Assembly: GCF_001735715.1 (NCBI RefSeq)
Contig: NZ_CP017259.1
Coordinates: 124,001-188,000 of the forward strand
From: Formosa sp. Hel3_A1_48
GTDB taxonomy: Bacteria > Bacteroidota > Bacteroidia > Flavobacteriales > Flavobacteriaceae
Reading direction: 5' to 3'
DNA: 64,000 bases
The position numbers and the translations under genes are program-made. This document shows, piece after piece, positions 57,129 through 64,000 of the stretch (the first letter of the stretch is position 1; the number at the start of each line of letters is the position of its first letter). The notes under the pieces were generated by a model that saw nothing but the letters and a program-made list of their open reading frames with translations, had not been told where the DNA came from and ran no database searches.

Positions 57129-57158
57129 TTGGCAATAGCGCGTTAAACTATATTTTTG
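57129..57158 (+). promoter_or_regulatory. lysA promoter (perfect Bacteroidota consensus)
   Basis: TTG (57129-57131), exactly 19 bases, then TATTTTTG (57151-57158). It lies inside an in-frame upstream extension of lysA, so that extension is not translated from this transcript. Confidence 0.75.
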
Positions 57159-57181
57159 CCACTTCAAATTTCAAAAAAAGA

Positions 57182-58387
57182 ATGGAACAAAGCACATTAA
57201 TAAAAATTGCAAAGGAATATGGGAGTCCAGTTTATGTTTACGATGCCCATAAAATTGAGGATCAATACAAGCGTTTGACCCAAGCGTTCAGTAAAGTAAA
57301 GAATTTAAAGATACATTACGCAGCCAAGGCACTTACCAATATTTCAGTATTGAAATTTGTTTCTAAGTTAGGTGCTGCATTAGATACGGTTTCGATCCAA
57401 GAAGTTCAGTTAGGTTTAAAAGCAGGATTTGCGGCAGAGCGTATCATATATACCCCCAACGGAGTGTCACTAAAAGAGATTGAAGCAGTAGCGGCACTTG
57501 GGGTACAAATCAATATCGATAGTTTAGATTTGTTGGAACAATTTGGCAGCAAACATCCTAAAACACCGGTTTGCATCCGCATCAATCCGCATGTGATGGC
57601 TGGCGGAAACACCAATATTTCTGTTGGGCATATCGATTCAAAATTTGGCATTTCCATTCACCAAATACCATTATTACTGCGCATTGTTGAAAACACGAGG
57701 ATGAATATCAATGGTATTCACATGCACACAGGAAGTGACATCTTGGATATTGATGTCTTTTTGTATGCCAGTGAAATTCTTTTTGAAGTTGCTAAAAAAT
57801 TTAAAAAATTAAGTTTTATTGACTTTGGGTCAGGGTTTAAGGTCCCCTACAAGCCCAACGACGTTGAAACGAATATTGAAGAATTAGGCGAAAAGCTTAC
57901 GGATCGCTTCAATACATTTTGTAAAAATTACGGAAAAGAGATTACGCTTGCTTTCGAACCTGGCAAATTCATTGTTAGTCAATCAGGTTATTTTTTAACA
58001 AAAGTAAATGCCATCAAACAAACTACCTCCACTGTATTTGCACAGGTAGATTCTGGTTTTAATCATTTGATACGTCCTATGCTCTATGGAGCACAGCACC
58101 ACATAGAAAACATTTCTAATCCTGAGGGTAAAGCGCGGTTTTACTCTGTTGTAGGCTATATTTGTGAAACCGACACATTTGCCAATAACCGGCGAATTAA
58201 TGAAATCACCGAAGGCGATATTTTGGCGTTTCACAACGCAGGCGCCTACTGTTTCATGATGTCGAGCAATTACAACTCACGGTACAGACCTGCAGAAGTG
58301 CTGTGGTACAATGAGCAAGCGCATTTGATTCGTAAGCGAGAAACTCTCGAGGATTTGATAGCTAATCAAATAGAAATGGAATTTTAA
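57182..58387 (+). CDS. lysA: Diaminopimelate decarboxylase
   Basis: A 401-residue PLP-dependent fold type III enzyme that makes lysine from meso-diaminopimelate. YAAKALTN holds the PLP lysine, HIDSKFG and GIHMHTGSD the barrel motifs, DFGSGF the phosphate loop, EPGKF and VGYICETDTF the dimer-interface Cys. The ATG at 57182 is preferred over one 29 codons upstream, because the promoter lies between them and MEQSTLIKIAKEYGSPVYVYD is the family N-terminus. dapD, elsewhere in this window, supplies the earlier pathway. Confidence 0.96.
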   Translation: MEQSTLIKIAKEYGSPVYVYDAHKIEDQYKRLTQAFSKVKNLKIHYAAKALTNISVLKFVSKLGAALDTVSIQEVQLGLKAGFAAERIIYTPNGVSLKEIEAVAALGVQINIDSLDLLEQFGSKHPKTPVCIRINPHVMAGGNTNISVGHIDSKFGISIHQIPLLLRIVENTRMNINGIHMHTGSDILDIDVFLYASEILFEVAKKFKKLSFIDFGSGFKVPYKPNDVETNIEELGEKLTDRFNTFCKNYGKEITLAFEPGKFIVSQSGYFLTKVNAIKQTTSTVFAQVDSGFNHLIRPMLYGAQHHIENISNPEGKARFYSVVGYICETDTFANNRRINEITEGDILAFHNAGAYCFMMSSNYNSRYRPAEVLWYNEQAHLIRKRETLEDLIANQIEMEF

Positions 58388-58444
58388 ATGTTGTATTTAT
58401 TAATATATTAACAAAATAATTAGTTTATTTCGTTTATATAACCC

Positions 58445-58452
58445 TACCTTTG
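58445..58452 (+). promoter_or_regulatory. Cold-shock gene promoter, -7 box
   Basis: TACCTTTG matches TAnnTTTG and lies 24 bases before the GTG start. It also excludes a TTG start at 58450. The -33 is degenerate. Confidence 0.55.
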
Positions 58453-58476
58453 CAGTCTAAAATTAAAATTAATACA

Positions 58477-58668
58477 GTGAAAAACGGTACAGTAAAATTC
58501 TTCAATGCATCCAAAGGATTTGGATTCATCACTGAAGATGATTCAGACACAGAACATTTTGTTCACGTTACAGGATTGATCGACGAGATCAATGAAGGTG
58601 ACGCGGTGGAATTTGAATTAAAAGAAGGTAGAAAAGGTATGAATGCAGTAAATGTTAGAGTACTCTAA
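58477..58668 (+). CDS. Cold-shock domain protein
   Basis: A 63-residue single cold-shock (OB-fold) protein. RNP1 is KGFGFI, RNP2-like is HFVHV, with GTVKFFN at the start. It binds single-stranded RNA/DNA and melts RNA structure. The start is GTG, giving MKNGTVKFF, the standard flavobacterial N-terminus; an upstream TTG extension would begin inside the promoter. A strong terminator follows. Confidence 0.95.
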   Translation: MKNGTVKFFNASKGFGFITEDDSDTEHFVHVTGLIDEINEGDAVEFELKEGRKGMNAVNVRVL

Positions 58669-58694
58669 TATTTAATAAAACATTATTTTTTTAC

Positions 58695-58725
58695 AAAAAA
58701 CCTTTCCAAATGGAAAGGTTTTTTT
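58695..58725. terminator. Bidirectional terminator after the cold-shock gene
   Basis: CCTTTCC-AAAT-GGAAAGG, extended by A6 on the left and T7 on the right, gives a 13-bp stem. It serves the cold-shock gene on the plus strand and the convergent dehydrogenase gene, which ends four bases away. Confidence 0.9.
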
Positions 58726-58728
58726 GTG

Positions 58729-59934
58729 CTATTCCAAGCCGTCTACATATTTTTTTAGGTAAGAAAACGCAGGGGTTAAGGCTCCATTTTCAGTCATTTT
58801 CGCACGAGCCAAAATACCATCTTGATCGCCATTAAAAAATGCGGGGATAATGATTTTGGTAAAAGTACTCCCAAACCCTTCACTGGCATCTCTTGGTAAT
58901 TCACAAGGTAAATTGTCGACCGCCATCACTGCGATGGCCTTTGGGTTCGTGAAATTCACTTCAGATTCTGTGGTTGGATCGTATCCATAAATGGGCTCAT
59001 CTATGGTAGAGGGGCGAATGGTACAGGCCACCGGTCCGTCTATATCACAAGATATGTCGGCAACCACTTTGAGTTTAAAATTAGCCGCTTTAGCCTCGGC
59101 TCTGCTAAAAAAATAGGGTGCACCTTTGCCATAAAAGTGTCCCGCAATAAACACGTCAGCTACTTCTGTATACTTATTAAAAGTGGACTTATACGAAGTA
59201 GGGTTAGTGAAAAAATCAGCTTTACTGTCCCCACTTCCATCCTTTCGAGTCACATAGTCCAACACATCTAACTGTACGTAAACAGGGGTTTCGAACGATT
59301 GAGATAAAAACGCAGCTACAGAAACTTGTTTGATGTTTACAGCATCGAGGACTTCTTTGGCCCCCTGCCCTACACGACCGGTACCGGTAAGTACTATTTT
59401 TAGCGCTGGAAGGGTTATTTTAGTCAAAGCTGCATTGAGTTCATTACGGCCTTTGAATGTTGTAGCCATTGGCAGTTCAAAACAGTTCCATTTCTTACCA
59501 ATGGTTCGCAAAGCATTATAAGCCCCAACAACGCCAGCATAATAGCCAAAACCGATGAGTCGGTTGTGGTCTTTGTCCACCAGAGTTTCATGATCGTAAA
59601 GTGTAATATTTTTAGACAAAATAGCCTGCAATAACTTTCGGTTGTAGGGTTGTTTTTTAATGGTGTGACTAAAGAAAAAATAGCTTTTGTTGGGGATTAG
59701 TGCTTCAATTGGGACTTCTTTGACACCAATCATCACATCGGCATCATTGGGCGATTTGCAAACCTCAAGACCAACCTCAATGTATTCTGTATCGGCAAAA
59801 GCTCTGATCTCTGAAGCCTCGATTACGATTTCTGCTTTAGGGTGATTTTTAAGAAGACTTTTGCACGATTCTGGTGTTAGGACTACCCTTTTGTCGGGAG
59901 GTGATTTACGTTCTTTGATAACGGCAAATTTCAT
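58729..59934 (-). CDS. Saccharopine dehydrogenase / alanine dehydrogenase-like oxidoreductase
   Basis: A 401-residue protein of the alanine dehydrogenase/transhydrogenase/lysine-ketoglutarate reductase superfamily. N-terminal KERKSPPDKRVVLTPE, IGVKEVP and a Rossmann loop VLTGTGRVGQGA (near residue 180) are visible, with VADISCDIDGPV and DNLPCELPRDAS. The Lys/Arg/His residues typical of saccharopine dehydrogenases (NAD, lysine-forming) seem present, so it may handle saccharopine or a similar substrate. It is not certain, since alanine dehydrogenases share the fold. Divergent from ssrA. Confidence 0.8.
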   Translation of the reverse strand: MKFAVIKERKSPPDKRVVLTPESCKSLLKNHPKAEIVIEASEIRAFADTEYIEVGLEVCKSPNDADVMIGVKEVPIEALIPNKSYFFFSHTIKKQPYNRKLLQAILSKNITLYDHETLVDKDHNRLIGFGYYAGVVGAYNALRTIGKKWNCFELPMATTFKGRNELNAALTKITLPALKIVLTGTGRVGQGAKEVLDAVNIKQVSVAAFLSQSFETPVYVQLDVLDYVTRKDGSGDSKADFFTNPTSYKSTFNKYTEVADVFIAGHFYGKGAPYFFSRAEAKAANFKLKVVADISCDIDGPVACTIRPSTIDEPIYGYDPTTESEVNFTNPKAIAVMAVDNLPCELPRDASEGFGSTFTKIIIPAFFNGDQDGILARAKMTENGALTPAFSYLKKYVDGLE

Positions 59935-59995
59935 AGGTATACACGGATATATTCACGAAAGTAATAGGATTTGATAGGGTACACAAGTTTTTTTG

Positions 59996-60003
59996 TAACT
60001 TTG
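59996..60003 (+). promoter_or_regulatory. Candidate ssrA promoter, -7 box
   Basis: TAACTTTG matches TAnnTTTG about 30 bases before the mature tmRNA 5' end, leaving a short precursor for RNase P. A TTG at 59971-59973 is 22 bases upstream, slightly long. Confidence 0.5.
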
Positions 60004-60032
60004 CCTTCCTCTTCGGAGGAATTACAATAAAA

Positions 60033-60423
60033 GGGGTCGACTGGTATTGACAGCAGGATCTAGAGAATTGTAAGCACGTCGTGTAATGATATTGAAACAC
60101 GAAAAAGGCCATATCAACATTTAAACGGCGAGAATAACTACGCTTTAGCTGCTTAATCCGAATTATAGTAGGATAAGCCTCGGCACACAAGGTGTGCAAG
60201 CTTTATGTCTCCTGAAAGCCTTGATTCATGGCGTTCAATTTTGAGGCATCGTAAAAGTGGATCTAGAAACTCTAAGGCTTCGGTAGGGGTTCAAAATTAA
60301 AGAAGCTAAGGGGTAAGTGGATTGTTTTTGGTCAGCTTATCTTCGAAAACTAAATGAAAACTAAACGTGTAGAAAGCACTTTTGTAGCTTGTTTGGACCC
60401 GAGTTCGATTCTCGGCGACTCCA
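60033..60423 (+). ncRNA. ssrA: Transfer-messenger RNA (ssrA)
   Basis: A one-piece tmRNA. The acceptor stem pairs GGGGTCG at the 5' end with CGACTCC (60416-60422, one G-U pair), and the T-arm CCGAG-TTCGATT-CTCGG is intact. The mRNA-like part encodes the tag GENNYALAA from the resume codon GGC at 60127 to TAA at 60154-60156. The 3' CCA is not encoded (ACGA follows the stem). It rescues stalled ribosomes with SmpB. Confidence 0.97.
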
Positions 60424-60430
60424 CGACATT

Positions 60431-60461
60431 ATTCCCTAAAATAAAATTTATTTTAGGGAAT
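60431..60461 (+). terminator. Terminator of ssrA
   Basis: ATTCCCTAAAATAAA pairs with TTTATTTTAGGGAAT around a very small loop, and T-rich sequence (ATTTTATA) follows. It lies eight bases after the tmRNA end and also before the convergent HDAC gene stop. Confidence 0.85.
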
Positions 60462-60469
60462 ATTTTATA

Positions 60470-61372
60470 CTAAAAAAACAAATCTTGAGCTAATTCAAAA
60501 GTATTAGAATGAGCATCAATAATGTCTTTTAAATGAATAGAATACCCGCCTCCCATACTCACTTGAACTGGAATATTAAGTCGCTTGCAAAAAGTTAAAA
60601 CAAAGCGATCTCTTGCCTTACAGCCCTCTATTGACAACCCTAATCGACCAAGTTTATCAGTTTTTAAGATATCTACACCAGCCAGATAAAAGATAAAATC
60701 TGGTTCAAAAGCATCTACCAAACTTGGCAAGTTATTTTTTAGAGCATTGAGATAAACCTCATCTCCAGTATGATCCTCAAGGGGTAAATCAAAATCACTC
60801 TTTTGTTTTTTGAACGGATAGTTTTTTTGACCATGAAAAGAAATGGTATAAACAGAGTCTTGATGTTCAAAAATTGAGGCTGTTCCATCACCCTGATGTA
60901 CATCCAAATCAACAATCATAACTCTTTTAGCTAAATTATTGTCTAGTAGGTAATTAGCAGCAATAGCCTGATCATTTAGCATACAAAATGCACCGGGTCG
61001 GTCTCGATAAGCATGATGGGTTCCACCTGCTATATTCATCGAAATACCATATTGTTGTGCATAATGTGTATTTTGAATGGTACCTTGGGCAATTATACGC
61101 TCGCGCTTTATCAAAGTATCAGAAAGCGGAAAACCGATTTGCCTAGCATCTAATTTGGGCAATGATAAATTGATCAAATTATTGTAGTAACCTTCATCGT
61201 GTGTGGATAGCAGCAATTGTTTTTCTATAGGAGTTGGGGAGAAAAAATTATCATAATTACAAATATTTTTTCTCAATAATTGCTCTGGTAACAACTCATA
61301 TTTTTCCATAGGAAATCGATGCCCAACTTTCAGCTGATGTTTGTAGATTGGGTCAAAGGCAATTTTTAACAT
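60470..61372 (-). CDS. Histone deacetylase-family protein
   Basis: A 300-residue arginase/HDAC-fold zinc amidohydrolase. The charge-relay His pair is in GGTHHAY (119-120), and the zinc ligands are Asp157 and His159 in DLDVHQGDG and Asp234 in AGVDIL. Tyr277 of MGGGY completes the site. Bacterial members deacetylate acetoin-utilisation proteins, polyamines or other small molecules. The substrate is not evident. Full length for the bacterial class. Confidence 0.92.
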   Translation of the reverse strand: MLKIAFDPIYKHQLKVGHRFPMEKYELLPEQLLRKNICNYDNFFSPTPIEKQLLLSTHDEGYYNNLINLSLPKLDARQIGFPLSDTLIKRERIIAQGTIQNTHYAQQYGISMNIAGGTHHAYRDRPGAFCMLNDQAIAANYLLDNNLAKRVMIVDLDVHQGDGTASIFEHQDSVYTISFHGQKNYPFKKQKSDFDLPLEDHTGDEVYLNALKNNLPSLVDAFEPDFIFYLAGVDILKTDKLGRLGLSIEGCKARDRFVLTFCKRLNIPVQVSMGGGYSIHLKDIIDAHSNTFELAQDLFF

Positions 61373-61454
61373 TTAACATTCATTTATAAAACGTGATAAA
61401 ATTAGTTGAATTAAAAGTTATAGTATTGTAATTCAGGGACTTTAATTTTTTTTT

Positions 61455-61685
61455 ATGAAAATATTAGTCATCATTGCTGGCATTTTGTTAGTTGGATATA
61501 CAATAGTACATCTGTTTCCTCTTAAAAGCCAATATAAAATTAAAGGTTGGGCAAACGACAAAAAAAATGTACGTTATAAAAATCAATTAATAGCAACTCT
61601 AAAAGGTGAAGGTATTCCGTATTTAAACAAATTTGAGCTGTTTGCTTATAACATACCCTATGAAGTGTTTAATAGACGAAATTAA
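61455..61685 (+). CDS. Small single-pass membrane protein, function unknown
   Basis: A 76-residue protein with one hydrophobic helix at the N-terminus (about 3-20), then a basic soluble part rich in Lys, Asn and Tyr. No domain recognised. Good codon structure and a clear ATG support a real gene. It is followed by the 55-residue zinc-ribbon gene, divergent from the HDAC-family gene. Confidence 0.55.
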   Translation: MKILVIIAGILLVGYTIVHLFPLKSQYKIKGWANDKKNVRYKNQLIATLKGEGIPYLNKFELFAYNIPYEVFNRRN

Positions 61686-61718
61686 ATTATTGTAGAGCTA
61701 AAATAAAATTTTTAATTT

Positions 61719-61886
61719 TTGAAACAACGAATAAAGCATTGCGCGGTCTGTAATACAGATTTCTCTACCATGTACAGGATACAATACAAAAACCCTAAGG
61801 AATGGGTGTTTGTGTGCGAGGACTGCTTACTTAAAGTTAAAGCTAATAACAGTGCTTATAAATATGGAGGTACCTGGAAGAAATGA
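61719..61886 (+). CDS. 55-residue zinc-ribbon microprotein
   Basis: A short frame starting TTG. The protein reads KHCAVCNTDFSTMYRIQY and later WVFVCEDCLLKVK, followed by SAYKYGGTWKK at the end. Two CxxC pairs separated by about 21 residues form a zinc ribbon. The spacing Cys-x2-Cys...Cys-x2-Cys and the closing YGGTWK resemble a small conserved family in several bacterial phyla. It is too short for ordinary gene finders. Its partner is unknown, possibly nucleic acid or protein (inference). Confidence 0.75.
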   Translation: MKQRIKHCAVCNTDFSTMYRIQYKNPKEWVFVCEDCLLKVKANNSAYKYGGTWKK

Positions 61887-62027
61887 GAATTAAATCCTAC
61901 CCAAAATAGTTCGATTTTACGCCTCTTTGCTTCACTTTTTATCTCTAAGATTATTTTATTTTTTAATATTATTTTTAAACATTATTTTAAGAAAATTACA
62001 GTACGGTTTTATTAAATTTACATTTCT

Positions 62028-63152
62028 ATGAAACTAAAACTGTCCACTGCTGGAATTACATTTACACAACATATCCCTAAGCACCAAACACCGTTTGAGC
62101 GTCTTTTTGAGGTTTTTAAGGAGTTAATTACCCATACCTCTGGCGACTTTGATGAAGCCATTAATTGGCTGCGTGAATTAGATATTGAATATGGCTTAAC
62201 CACCACAGCATACACAATAGATGATTTTATCGAAGACCTCATAAAACGTGCTTATATACAACCAAAAGGCGATGGTATTGGCGATGAAAAAGGGATGTCC
62301 CTCACTGCCAAAACAGAAAAGCTGTTGCGCGAACACGCCTTAAAGCAAATTTTCGGTAAACTCAAAAAAGCAGGCAGCGGCAACCACAAAACAAAAAGCA
62401 TCGGGCAAGGCGCAGACAATACTGGCGAATTTAAAGCCTATCAATTTGGTGACCCACTAGAGAAAATATCTATGACCGAAAGCCTGCGCAATGCACAAAT
62501 ACGATCTGCAGGAGATGAATTTATATTGCATCACGACGACCTAGTGGTGGAGGACAGTTATTTCAATACGCAAATGAGCACGGTTTTAATGATTGATATC
62601 AGCCATAGTATGATTTTGTATGGCGAAGATCGCATTACCCCGGCCAAAAAAGTAGCCATGGCACTGGCGGAGTTTATTACCACTAGATACCCAAAAGACA
62701 CACTCGACATTTTGGTATTTGGAAACGATGCTTGGCCAATTGCACTCAAAGATATTCCATACTTACAAGTAGGACCTTATCATACCAATACTGTTGCCGG
62801 ACTTACCTTGGCAATGGATTTGTTACGACGAAGAAAAAACAGTAATAAACAAATATTTATGATTACGGATGGAAAGCCAAGTTGTTTAAAAAACTCCGAT
62901 GGCACCTATTATAAAAATAGCAATGGACTAGACGATTATATTGTAGATAAATGTTATAATATGGCACGACAGGCGAGAAAAATTCATATCCCCATCACTA
63001 CTTTTATGATTGCACAAGATCCCTATTTAAAAGAGTTTATTCGGACTTTTACTGAAGCTAATAAAGGAAAGGCATTCTTCACAGGATTAAAAGGCTTAGG
63101 CGAAATGATTTTTGAAGACTATGAACAAAATAGAAAAAAACGATTGAGATAA
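62028..63152 (+). CDS. VWA-domain protein paired with a MoxR-type AAA ATPase
   Basis: A 374-residue protein. An N-terminal helical region (1-175) is followed by a von Willebrand A domain whose MIDAS is complete: Asp190-x-Ser192-x-Ser194 (DISHS), a Thr in YHTNTVAGL and Asp in MITDGKP. VWA proteins of this class act with MoxR AAA+ partners to assemble or activate other complexes. It directly abuts the AAA gene (stop codon then ATG). Near-leaderless: a TAAATTTA box (62013-62020) ends seven bases before the ATG. Confidence 0.9.
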   Translation: MKLKLSTAGITFTQHIPKHQTPFERLFEVFKELITHTSGDFDEAINWLRELDIEYGLTTTAYTIDDFIEDLIKRAYIQPKGDGIGDEKGMSLTAKTEKLLREHALKQIFGKLKKAGSGNHKTKSIGQGADNTGEFKAYQFGDPLEKISMTESLRNAQIRSAGDEFILHHDDLVVEDSYFNTQMSTVLMIDISHSMILYGEDRITPAKKVAMALAEFITTRYPKDTLDILVFGNDAWPIALKDIPYLQVGPYHTNTVAGLTLAMDLLRRRKNSNKQIFMITDGKPSCLKNSDGTYYKNSNGLDDYIVDKCYNMARQARKIHIPITTFMIAQDPYLKEFIRTFTEANKGKAFFTGLKGLGEMIFEDYEQNRKKRLR

Positions 63153-64000
63153 ATGAAAAAAAGTACCACACTAGGCGCACTAAAAAAAACGGATTACAAA
63201 CCCCTTTCTATTCAACAAGAACTGGCACGAAACCTTAGAGCTCGTATGCAAAAAGGCAAGCCAACATTTGAAGGTCTTTTGGGCTACGAAAATACGGTTA
63301 TTCCAGATGTAGAACGGGCATTGCTTTCGGGGCATAGTATCAACTTACTCGGCTTGAGAGGTCAGGCCAAAACAAGACTCGCGCGACAGCTTACCCAATT
63401 ATTAAACGAGTGGGTGCCTGTGGTCGAAGGCTCTGAAATAAATGATGACCCACTAGCCCCTATCAGCAATTTTGCCAAAGCACTTATTGCAGAAAAAGGA
63501 GATCACACCCCCATCACTTGGCTACACCGAAACGATCGCTTCTTTGAGAAATTAGCTACGCCAGATGTTAGTGTAGCCGATTTGATTGGCGACGTTGATC
63601 CCATTAAAGCAGCTAACCTTAAGTTGTCTTATGCCAATGAAAAGGTGATTCATTTTGGCATGATTCCCAGGGCACATAGGTGTATATTTGTCTTAAATGA
63701 ATTGCCTGATTTACAAGCACGAATACAAGTAGCACTTTTTTCCATTCTACAAGAAAAAGAAATTCAAATCCGTGGATTCAAACTCCGATTACCAATTGAA
63801 ACCCAGTTTGTTTTTACAGCCAACCCTGAGGATTACACTAACCGAGGAAGTATTGTTACCCCACTGAAAGACCGTATTGGTTCTCAAATTTTGACACACT
63901 ATCCACACAACCTGGAAACGGCTAAGGCCATAACCCGACAAGAGACTCATACCGACGAGGCAGTTCAGCAGGCTATACACGTCCCTGAATTGGCGCGTGA
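63153..64000 (+). CDS. MoxR/magnesium-chelatase-like AAA+ ATPase, 3' end cut by window
   Basis: At least 282 residues can be read to the end of the window. Walker A is GLRGQAKTR, the MoxR form with Ala-Lys-Thr. The Walker B equivalent is FVLNELPDL, then ARIQVALFSILQEKEI and sensor 1 TANPEDYTN. An arginine finger may be present in LKDRIG. The partner is the VWA protein upstream. This AAA subfamily resembles ChlI/BchI and stress-related MoxR proteins, with no known substrate here. Confidence 0.9.
   Translation, partial: MKKSTTLGALKKTDYKPLSIQQELARNLRARMQKGKPTFEGLLGYENTVIPDVERALLSGHSINLLGLRGQAKTRLARQLTQLLNEWVPVVEGSEINDDPLAPISNFAKALIAEKGDHTPITWLHRNDRFFEKLATPDVSVADLIGDVDPIKAANLKLSYANEKVIHFGMIPRAHRCIFVLNELPDLQARIQVALFSILQEKEIQIRGFKLRLPIETQFVFTANPEDYTNRGSIVTPLKDRIGSQILTHYPHNLETAKAITRQETHTDEAVQQAIHVPELAR

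Noticed and set aside
57095-57181. 29-codon N-terminal extension of lysA
   Set aside because: The lysA promoter lies inside it, so the transcript cannot encode it, and family members start at MEQST-like sequence.
58450-58476. TTG-started extension of the cold-shock protein
   Set aside because: The TTG is the last part of the -7 box TACCTTTG, so it is not transcribed; GTG at 58477 gives the canonical protein.
59906-60199. 97-residue minus-strand open frame over the tmRNA 5' half
   Set aside because: It lies antisense to a confidently identified tmRNA and has no homology-like features; open by chance.

Overview
The window comes from a member of the Bacteroidota, almost certainly a marine-type Flavobacteriaceae. 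The evidence is a low G+C content, promoters of the form TTG-N19-21-TAnnTTTG, frequent TTG starts with almost no Shine-Dalgarno sequences, two proteins with type IX secretion type B C-termini, a PorV-like outer-membrane protein, a tmRNA whose tag reads GENNYALAA, and flavobacterial families such as DUF5606, DUF349 arrays and a cyclophilin-FKBP fusion. The genus cannot be fixed from sequence reading alone. I saw no insertion sequence, prophage, CRISPR array, rRNA or tRNA. Most of the window is ordinary, dense chromosome.

Layout. 1-5.9 kb (+): a truncated TPR protein, two tandem DUF368 (polyprenyl-phosphate translocase family) genes coupled to aroE, and a five-repeat DUF349 protein. 5.9-15.8 kb (-): mazG, a nitronate monooxygenase-like flavoprotein, mnmA, yidC, pyrG, a dual-family immunophilin and recQ. 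15.9-18.8 kb (+): kdsD-type isomerase, tatC, an AhpD-like protein and lptB, an envelope-biogenesis run. 18.8-20.3 kb (-): TerC-family protein and pssA. 20.4-26.1 kb (+): PorV-like protein, DUF4105 protein, ABC-F ATPase, a degenerate methyltransferase-like protein, a cobalamin adenosyltransferase and a DUF2795 protein. 26.2-35.1 kb: secA, M23 peptidase, meaB, then a minus-strand block (PAP2, small protein, MATE, DUF5606, def, ruvX). 35.2-40.7 kb: dapD and a surface-glycan cluster (TupA-like ATP-grasp, Stealth phosphotransferase, CDP-glycerol-phosphotransferase-like, GT2, LPS-kinase-like). 40.8-47.3 kb: tsaC-like, CCA-adding enzyme, heme A synthase, a pRiA4b ORF-3-like protein, an unrecognised kinase-like protein, and an ABC-2 transporter. 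47.4-52.9 kb: two large secreted T9SS type B proteins. 53-59.9 kb: uvrB, sucC, an ACT-domain protein divergent from lysA, a cold-shock protein and a saccharopine-dehydrogenase-like enzyme. 60-64 kb: ssrA (tmRNA), a histone-deacetylase-family protein, two small proteins (one a 55-residue zinc-ribbon protein), and a VWA/MoxR-AAA pair cut by the window end.

How it fits together. Much of the content serves the envelope: lipid-carrier recycling (DUF368), Kdo precursor and LPS export (kdsD, lptB), phospholipid synthesis (pssA), membrane insertion and export (yidC, secA, tatC, PorV-like), and glycan phosphorylation/decoration. dapD, lysA and the adjacent ACT-domain protein belong to diaminopimelate/lysine metabolism. 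The adenosyltransferase and MeaB point to a B12-dependent methylmalonyl-CoA mutase encoded elsewhere.

The points most worth follow-up are: the kinase-like orphan at 44.4-45.4 kb; the ACT-domain candidate regulator facing lysA; the phospho-glycan cluster; a 548-bp internal duplication with patchy homogenisation in the large secreted protein; a near-leaderless uvrB promoter carrying an operator-like palindrome; a perfect palindrome in the sucC leader; a methyltransferase-family protein that has lost its SAM-binding motif; and the unlisted zinc-ribbon microprotein.
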